11,372 nt of DNA, taken from the NCBI GenBank assembly GCA_021107975.1, contig JAIORT010000408.1:1-11372 (forward strand). Reading direction: 5' to 3'. A program made the translations under genes and the position numbers. Under the pieces are notes generated by a model. The model saw nothing but the letters and a program-made list of their open reading frames with translations, did not search any database and was not told where the DNA came from. The number at the start of each line of letters is the position of its first letter. The stretch's first letter is position 1. Source of the stretch: Bacteroidales bacterium. Its GTDB lineage: Bacteria; Bacteroidota; Bacteroidia; Bacteroidales; JAADJA01. This document shows positions 7,087 through 11,372 of this stretch, piece by piece.

Positions 7087-8739
7087 TCACTCAGGAACTT
7101 GTGAAGTTCTATTATAATTCGTCAGCCAAACATCATTTTTATCGCTATTATTCACCTGGGTGTCCATATTAAAATCCCCAAGTAAATAACCCTTTTTTCC
7201 TGCCACGTGTAACCAAACATTATTCTTGTCATCATTATTCACCTGCCTGTTTCCATCGCCATTGCCTCCGATCATACCCCATATACCCGTTCCAATTTCT
7301 TTATGACCCAATGTACATCCATAAACCTGATCAGCATCCGTTGTAAAATCATAACTGTAAACCCCTTCTGAATTTGTAAGGGGATTAGCTGACATTATTC
7401 CAATATGATTCCTGTGCCAGATAACAACAAATAATTTTTGAATTGTTGATCCTATAATTTCGGAATGTAGATTTGAGTTTCCATCCAAACTAACGATAGA
7501 GCCGTCATTCAGCAAGAAGGCTACCTGTTGTGCAATTTTGGTTGCCTCTGTTGCAGAACTGGCATCTATAGCATTACGCAATTCGACTAATACCCAGTCA
7601 ACAACATTTCCGTCCGGAATGGCAGCTACGCTTTCGGTTCCGGTGTAATCCCACGGAGCAGTATTATAAGGCTGATAAAGAGGAAGATCGTTTACAGCAT
7701 TCAGCACGGTGTTCATCTCTGTACCGCTAAAAGGACCTTCAAGAAATACTTTCAAATCAATAAAAATTTCTTGTGGAATGGTGGTTGCCTGAATTTCCAC
7801 ATCACAAATAACAGGTAAATGATCTGACATATAGTAAAGCGCCTGGAGTACCGAATCAGGAACACTTGTATTTACAGGAGCATCAATTAATGCAGCGTTA
7901 AAATGATTTCCATCATTTCCAATTGGTATGCAGGAATTTGGAATATATGATACAGCATTAGTCCCGTCTGCAACATCATCTGAAAAAAGAATAAAATCAA
8001 ATCTGTCATCCATTCCTCCTGTGGCTCCTCCTCCAAATTGAGATGTCCTTGTACTTTGGCTGTGATACTGCGAATATAATGAATTATCATGCCATGAACC
8101 GGCAGGTAACGGATCATTTAAAACATATACCCCGTAGTTAACAAGAGTATCATAAGCCGGTTCAGTGTTAGTATAAAAATTAAAGTCTCCTCCAAAGAAA
8201 ATATTTTCAGCATTGGCAATATTATCAATCCTTTGCCTGAATGCCCTGACTTCAGCAAGACGTTTTAGTTTATTGGAAGTACCGGTACTTGCCTTCAAAT
8301 GTGCAGAATACATATAAAAGAAAATCGTATCATTTGTAATTTCAAGATTATATGAATTGTAGTATAAGATGTATTCATTTATTAAGCGTAAATCGGTTTC
8401 AATTGCGTACTGTGAATAAAGCGTAAATTTTTCATTATTATAAAATAACATATTATCGCTATCCGATCCATTGGTAAAACTTGCTTTCTGGTAATGTGTT
8501 ATGCCATACACGTTAAGAGCATCCTGTAATAAAATAATAGCACCGGCATCAGTGAGTATTTCATTTACAAGGATTAAATCTGCCTGTACGTATTGATTAG
8601 TTGTCCTGAAATAAGCATACCTGCCTTGAGTACTGCCGGGGAAATTCAGGATGTTGTAATACATAATTCTAACTGTATCAGACTGAGAAAACAACTGAAA
8701 ACCATAAAGTAAAAAACCAATAATAATGAGCTTTTTCAT
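7087..8739 (-). CDS. Secreted endonuclease/exonuclease/phosphatase-fold protein with C-terminal dockerin-like repeats
   Basis: From ATG 8739 the protein has 550 residues; an upstream in-frame ATG at 8766 would add nine. The later start gives an ideal signal peptide (MKKLIIIGFLLYGFQLFSQ), and the -7 box at 8764-8771 overlaps the earlier ATG, so that ATG would not be transcribed. Numbering from 8766, the N-terminal domain (about 32-326) has the metal-dependent EEP phosphohydrolase landmarks: YYNILNF with N38, LVNEIL with E69, SAHLK with H156, GGDFNFYTNTEP with D194 and N196, MDDRFDFIL, and SDHLP with D315/H316. The substrate (DNA, RNA, phospholipid or other phosphoester) cannot be told. Residues 335-500 form a beta-rich region of unknown role, and 502-546 hold two Ca-binding dockerin-like loops. 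The likely location is periplasmic or extracellular. No type IX sorting domain or lipobox is seen. Confidence 0.88.
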   Translation of the reverse strand: MKKLIIIGFLLYGFQLFSQSDTVRIMYYNILNFPGSTQGRYAYFRTTNQYVQADLILVNEILTDAGAIILLQDALNVYGITHYQKASFTNGSDSDNMLFYNNEKFTLYSQYAIETDLRLINEYILYYNSYNLEITNDTIFFYMYSAHLKASTGTSNKLKRLAEVRAFRQRIDNIANAENIFFGGDFNFYTNTEPAYDTLVNYGVYVLNDPLPAGSWHDNSLYSQYHSQSTRTSQFGGGATGGMDDRFDFILFSDDVADGTNAVSYIPNSCIPIGNDGNHFNAALIDAPVNTSVPDSVLQALYYMSDHLPVICDVEIQATTIPQEIFIDLKVFLEGPFSGTEMNTVLNAVNDLPLYQPYNTAPWDYTGTESVAAIPDGNVVDWVLVELRNAIDASSATEATKIAQQVAFLLNDGSIVSLDGNSNLHSEIIGSTIQKLFVVIWHRNHIGIMSANPLTNSEGVYSYDFTTDADQVYGCTLGHKEIGTGIWGMIGGNGDGNRQVNNDDKNNVWLHVAGKKGYLLGDFNMDTQVNNSDKNDVWLTNYNRTSQVPE

Positions 8740-8763
8740 TTTTAAGTTTTGAATAAAACGCTG

Positions 8764-8771
8764 CAAAGGTA
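8764..8771 (-). promoter_or_regulatory. Bacteroidota -7 box for the nuclease gene
   Basis: Minus-strand TACCTTTG matches TAnnTTTG and lies 24 nt before the ATG at 8739. It overlaps the alternative ATG at 8766, which argues against that start. The region where a -33 element would sit falls inside palindromic repeat copy 1. Confidence 0.55.
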
Positions 8772-8777
8772 ATTTTT

Positions 8778-8856
8778 AAAAGCAGCGGATGGACTTTAAC
8801 CACCTCCCTTTTTTATCGGGGGAACTACCTGTCGCTGCTTTGCATTTTTTTCCGAT
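8778..8856. repeat. 79-bp palindromic repeat, copy 1
   Basis: The outer stem is AAAGCAGCG paired with CGCTGCTTT (9 bp). Inside, GATGG faces CCACC (one mismatch) around ACTTTAA, and CTCCC pairs with GGGGG (one wobble) around TTTTTTAT and a C, so a branched fold is possible. Copy 2 lies 303 bp further on in direct orientation, with 3 differences in the first 64 positions and 3 in the last 15. Similarity stops sharply after CCGAT. T-runs outside the stem are compatible with termination, but the internal branched part suggests a REP/MITE-like element. Confidence 0.8.
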
Positions 8857-9080
8857 TTAGCTGCCAGATGGCGGACATGATTTCTTTCGGTATAAAACTT
8901 ATTCACTTTACTGTTGCTGGCGTTAACGATTACAGCAATAACTATTTTTTTATACGTATTTTGATCCTAAATGTTCCGTGAATATTATTTTCAGAAATCA
9001 ACATTAGATACCCGCTATCACTGGTGCCGGGAAGTTACCGGCTAAAGATTTTATCACAGTTTTATTAAATTACAATGGAA

Positions 9081-9159
9081 AAAAGCAGCGGGTGGACTTT
9101 AACCACCTCCCTTTTTTATTTGGGGAACTACCTGTCGCTGCTTTGTGATTTTTTCCGAT
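9081..9159. repeat. 79-bp palindromic repeat, copy 2
   Basis: Same structure as copy 1. Here GGTGG pairs perfectly with CCACC, while the second inner stem is CTCCC against TGGGG, slightly weaker. On the minus strand the outer stem is followed directly by six T (GCTGCTTTTTT), which looks like an intrinsic terminator in that direction. On the plus strand a GGAAAAAA ... TTTTTTCC pair could extend the stem. Confidence 0.8.
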
Positions 9160-9338
9160 AAAGTAAATAATATTAAAAATGTATGTTTTTGACACAAAGC
9201 TGTGCCATATTTTATTATGACCCAAAAATATTACGGAATAACTGTACTTTTACATTAATGAATGGAAATTTTTCAACAGGGCATTGTGAATTACCGAAGG
9301 TTGAATTAATAATAAAACACTGATCAATATAAATTATT

Positions 9339-9346
9339 TATCTTTG
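9339..9346 (+). promoter_or_regulatory. Possible Bacteroidota -7 box for the lipoprotein gene
   Basis: TATCTTTG matches TAnnTTTG but lies 118 nt before the ATG at 9465, which would give a leader of about 110 nt. No closer match is seen; a TTTG at about 9424 lacks the TA. The assignment is tentative. Confidence 0.35.
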
Positions 9347-9464
9347 ATAACAAAACGGAACATTCGTTGGTTTCTATCGTAAAAATTAAGAGATTATTTG
9401 AATTGTTATAAATGATATAGAAATTTGCAGAAATAAAAAACTAACTTAAAATAACCCTTGAAAT

Positions 9465-10100
9465 ATGAAAATTTACAATTTATTATATATTTTCTCTCTG
9501 TCACTTGTCTTTGCACTATTGTTCGGATGTGGCCCCAAGTCAATTACTACCGACGATCAATATCTGAAAGAAACATCTAAAGAATGGATCCCTTTTGCGG
9601 GAACTGAAACGGTTGTTTTTAATTACGATACAAGCAAAATGGTTTTTACCGGACAAGGACTCAACTCATATTTTGATAATGTTTTGTATATGACTGACCA
9701 GAGTGGTTTTTTTGCAGTGGAGAAAGATTATTATGCTAATCTTGAACGCGAGTTACTCATTTTTGAATCTTCTTCTACATCATACTTTATTAAATATTAC
9801 CTCGAAACAAGTAAAGGCGATGTTGGGGAATGGGATATATTTAAAGTGATAATGGCTGATGGTGATTTCTATAAAAACGAAATTAAAATAGTTGTTTATC
9901 AAACCGATAGTTACAATAAAGGAGAAAATTACAAATATAAAAATAAAATAACCCTGAATAGTATTCAGTTCGACAGTGTTTATTACTGGAAACAGGAAAA
10001 CCGTCCCTTCGAAATTTATTATACCAAAAAACAGGGTATAGTAGCATTCAAATTATCCTCACAAGAAATCTGGACACTATCACAGGATACGCTTCAGTAA
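9465..10100 (+). CDS. Lipoprotein of unknown function
   Basis: A 211-residue product with a lipoprotein signal peptide: a short N-terminus with one Lys (MKIYN), a hydrophobic stretch, then a lipobox LFGC with the acylated cysteine at C22. The mature part is predicted to be mostly beta strand, with many alternating aromatic and charged residues (VVFNYD, FIKYYLET, IKIVVYQTD, FEIYYTKKQGIVAFKL). The closing YYTKKQGIVAFKLSSQEIW motif resembles the C-terminal strand pair of many small Bacteroidota lipoproteins that carry no known activity. I recognise no enzyme motif. It is probably anchored to the inner or outer membrane facing the periplasm. It lies 123 bp before manA on the same strand; manA has its own promoter-like box in the gap, so co-transcription is uncertain. 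The ATG start is fixed by the signal peptide. Confidence 0.85.
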   Translation: MKIYNLLYIFSLSLVFALLFGCGPKSITTDDQYLKETSKEWIPFAGTETVVFNYDTSKMVFTGQGLNSYFDNVLYMTDQSGFFAVEKDYYANLERELLIFESSSTSYFIKYYLETSKGDVGEWDIFKVIMADGDFYKNEIKIVVYQTDSYNKGENYKYKNKITLNSIQFDSVYYWKQENRPFEIYYTKKQGIVAFKLSSQEIWTLSQDTLQ

Positions 10101-10134
10101 CACTATCATTTCTAATAATAACTAAAAAAATTAT

Positions 10135-10142
10135 TAAATTTG
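10135..10142 (+). promoter_or_regulatory. Possible Bacteroidota -7 box for manA
   Basis: TAAATTTG matches TAnnTTTG, 81 nt before the preferred manA ATG at 10224, in the gap after the lipoprotein gene. No -33 TTTG is present at normal spacing (TTTC is the nearest). Confidence 0.4.
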
Positions 10143-10223
10143 GCAGCTTGAAACTAATCAATTTGCTAACAGGTATCGTTATGGCATGTTATAAGTTAAA
10201 TGTTATATATTAAACATCCGCTT

Positions 10224-11216
10224 ATGAATAAATTATATCCTTTAAAATTCAAACCGATATTCAAAGATAAAATCTGGGGTGGCGAAAAAATCAAAACAGT
10301 TCTAAAAAAGGATTTTTCACCGCTGCCTAATTGTGGTGAAGTTTGGGTATTATCCGGCGTTGAAGGAAATCAAACCTTAATCGAAAATGGTTTTTTAGCA
10401 GGAAATGAGTTGAATGAAATTGTTGAGGTGTTTATGGGAGACCTTGTTGGAGAGAATATATATCAGAAATTCGGTGCAGAGTTCCCAATACTTATTAAAT
10501 TCATTGACGCAAACGATTGGCTTTCCATCCAGGTTCATCCCGATGATGAACTTGCAGAGAAAAGGCATAACAACCTGGGCAAAACAGAGATGTGGTATAT
10601 CCTTGATGCGGAAGAAGGGGCTGAGCTGATAAGTGGCTTTAGTAAAAAAGTGAATAAGGACGGTTATCAAAAACATCTTGAAAATAAAACACTGAAGAAT
10701 ATTTTGAATTTCGAAAAAGTAAAGAAAGGGGACGTTTTTTATATACCTTCCGGAAGAGTTCACGCACTCGGACCGGGAATACTGCTCACCGAAATACAGC
10801 AAACTTCTGATGTAACTTACCGGATTTATGACTGGGACAGGATTGATGAATCGGGAATGACGCGGGAAATACATACTGAACAGGCGCTCGATGCAATAGA
10901 TTTTAAAGTATATGATAACTATAAAACCGATTATGAACCAAAGACCAACGAAACCGTAAAACTAATTGAAAGTCCATATTTTAATACAAACCTGATTCAC
11001 CTTACAAAACCTTTGAAAAAAGATTATTCCGAGTTAGATTCTTTTGTTATTTATATTTGCGCCGAAGGTAAATATGAACTCAGGTATGCAGAAGGAACCG
11101 TAAACATTAAAAAAGGGGAGGCATTATTACTGCCTGCAATATTTGAGCAGGTTGAAATCTATCCAAAAGCAGAAGCAAAGATTTTAGAAGTATATATAAT
11201 TAATGTCTATCCATAA
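10224..11216 (+). CDS. manA: Mannose-6-phosphate isomerase, class I
   Basis: Zinc-dependent cytosolic isomerase that interconverts fructose 6-phosphate and mannose 6-phosphate, feeding GDP-mannose and surface polysaccharide synthesis or mannose use. From ATG 10224 the product has 330 residues, the size of the short class I enzymes of Bacteroidota and Firmicutes. An in-frame ATG at 10200 would add eight residues, but MNKLYPLKFKPIFKDKIWGG is the usual family N-terminus, so I prefer 10224. Zinc-ligand motifs are intact: QVHPDD (Q103, H105), KTEMWYIL (E122) and SGRVHALGPG (H180). The catalytic-region arginine is in TYRIYDWDR (R200). The N-terminal cupin (to about 215) is followed by a smaller C-terminal beta domain ending GEALLLPA (299-306). 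Nothing appears truncated. A lipoprotein gene lies upstream and non-coding repeat sequence follows. Confidence 0.96.
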   Translation: MNKLYPLKFKPIFKDKIWGGEKIKTVLKKDFSPLPNCGEVWVLSGVEGNQTLIENGFLAGNELNEIVEVFMGDLVGENIYQKFGAEFPILIKFIDANDWLSIQVHPDDELAEKRHNNLGKTEMWYILDAEEGAELISGFSKKVNKDGYQKHLENKTLKNILNFEKVKKGDVFYIPSGRVHALGPGILLTEIQQTSDVTYRIYDWDRIDESGMTREIHTEQALDAIDFKVYDNYKTDYEPKTNETVKLIESPYFNTNLIHLTKPLKKDYSELDSFVIYICAEGKYELRYAEGTVNIKKGEALLLPAIFEQVEIYPKAEAKILEVYIINVYP

Positions 11217-11227
11217 ACTTATAAAAA

Positions 11228-11286
11228 GACACGAATTTCACCAATTTACACGAATTAAATTAGTGATAATTAGTGCAATTAGTGTC
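11228..11286. repeat. Imperfect palindrome made of short CAC/AATT units
   Basis: GACAC at 11228 and GTGTC at 11286 bound a 59-nt palindrome. Left-arm units are CACGAATT, CACCAATT and CACGAATT. The right arm, read in reverse complement, gives CACTAATT, CACTAATT and CACTAATT at nearly the same spacing, with systematic mismatches at the fourth base. A further partial unit GACACTAATTAGT stands at 11318-11330. This resembles a repeat family that I recall between genes in Bacteroidota and other phyla. It lies 12 nt after manA but has no U-tract, so termination is not its obvious role. Confidence 0.6.
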
Positions 11287-11372
11287 AAAAATATTTTAAT
11301 TATAAACTTTGTTGATGGACACTAATTAGTACAGAATAAAAATAATATAGAATAGTGCTTTGAGGTCTGATA

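Larger units (their letters stand above)
8740..9464. other. Gene-poor region with paired repeats and decayed sequence
   Basis: No intact gene is supported. The stretch holds a -7 box for the nuclease gene (8764-8771), two 79-bp palindromic repeats (8778-8856 and 9081-9159), and a -7 box for the lipoprotein gene (9339-9346). The 224 bp between the repeats contains minus-strand open pieces in different frames (8942-9034 with SGYLMLISENNIHGTF, and 8796-8966 without any ATG). These could be remnants of a gene, or chance. The remainder, 9160-9330, is plain AT-rich sequence. Confidence 0.6.

Noticed and set aside
8740..8766. Nine-residue N-terminal extension of the nuclease gene (ATG at 8766)
   Set aside because: It puts residues ahead of a perfect signal peptide, and its ATG overlaps the -7 box at 8764-8771.
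10395..10874. 159-codon open frame antisense to manA
   Set aside because: It lies wholly in a well-supported manA coding region, and its translation shows no family features.
1..11372. CRISPR array, tRNA, rRNA, transposase, phage or toxin-antitoxin system
   Set aside because: I saw no regularly spaced repeats with spacers, no cloverleaf or rRNA sequence, and no reading frame with motifs of these systems.

Overview
The window looks like a chromosomal piece of a Bacteroidota (Bacteroidetes) genome, most probably Bacteroidales-like. It is AT-rich and its genes lack strong Shine-Dalgarno sequences. Matches to the Bacteroidota -7 promoter box (TAnnTTTG) stand in front of six of the seven intact genes or operons. 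The protein types also fit: RodA/PBP2 of the Bacteroidota form, an outer-membrane barrel fused to SPOR domains, a secreted nuclease ending in QVNNxDKNxVW dockerin-like repeats, and a short class I mannose-6-phosphate isomerase. I see no phage, CRISPR, tRNA, rRNA or intact transposase.

Layout. 1-825: gene-poor and decayed, with the C-terminal remnant of a DUF4143-type AAA ATPase (209-573, minus) broken by an internal deletion and frameshift. 826-1542 (minus): pdxJ, vitamin B6 synthesis. 1543-1963: divergent intergenic region with promoters for both flanking genes and two adjacent long-stem inverted repeats. 1964-3718 (plus): outer-membrane barrel / middle domain / two SPOR domains, whose stop codon lies in a 7-nt-phased repeat. 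3868-6941 (minus): a two-gene cell-elongation operon, mrdA (PBP2) then rodA, joined by a 4-nt TTGA overlap with a TTG start for rodA. 7087-8739 (minus): secreted endonuclease/exonuclease/phosphatase-fold protein with a C-terminal dockerin-like pair. 8740-9464: about 725 bp without an intact gene, holding two near-identical 79-bp palindromic repeats around a decayed-looking segment. 9465-10100 (plus): a lipoprotein of unknown function. 10224-11216 (plus): manA. 11217-11372: a non-coding end with an imperfect palindrome built of short CAC/AATT units.

How the genes relate. mrdA and rodA form the transpeptidase/glycosyltransferase pair of the elongasome. The SPOR protein next to them, on the opposite strand, probably also acts at peptidoglycan, bridging it to the outer membrane. 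The other genes are metabolic (pdxJ, manA) or envelope/secreted proteins without an evident joint pathway. I found no convincing new multi-gene system. The least explained signals are the non-coding ones: the paired 79-bp palindromic elements (one lying in the upstream promoter region of the nuclease gene), the double hairpin between pdxJ and the SPOR gene, the heptamer repeat and the terminal palindrome.
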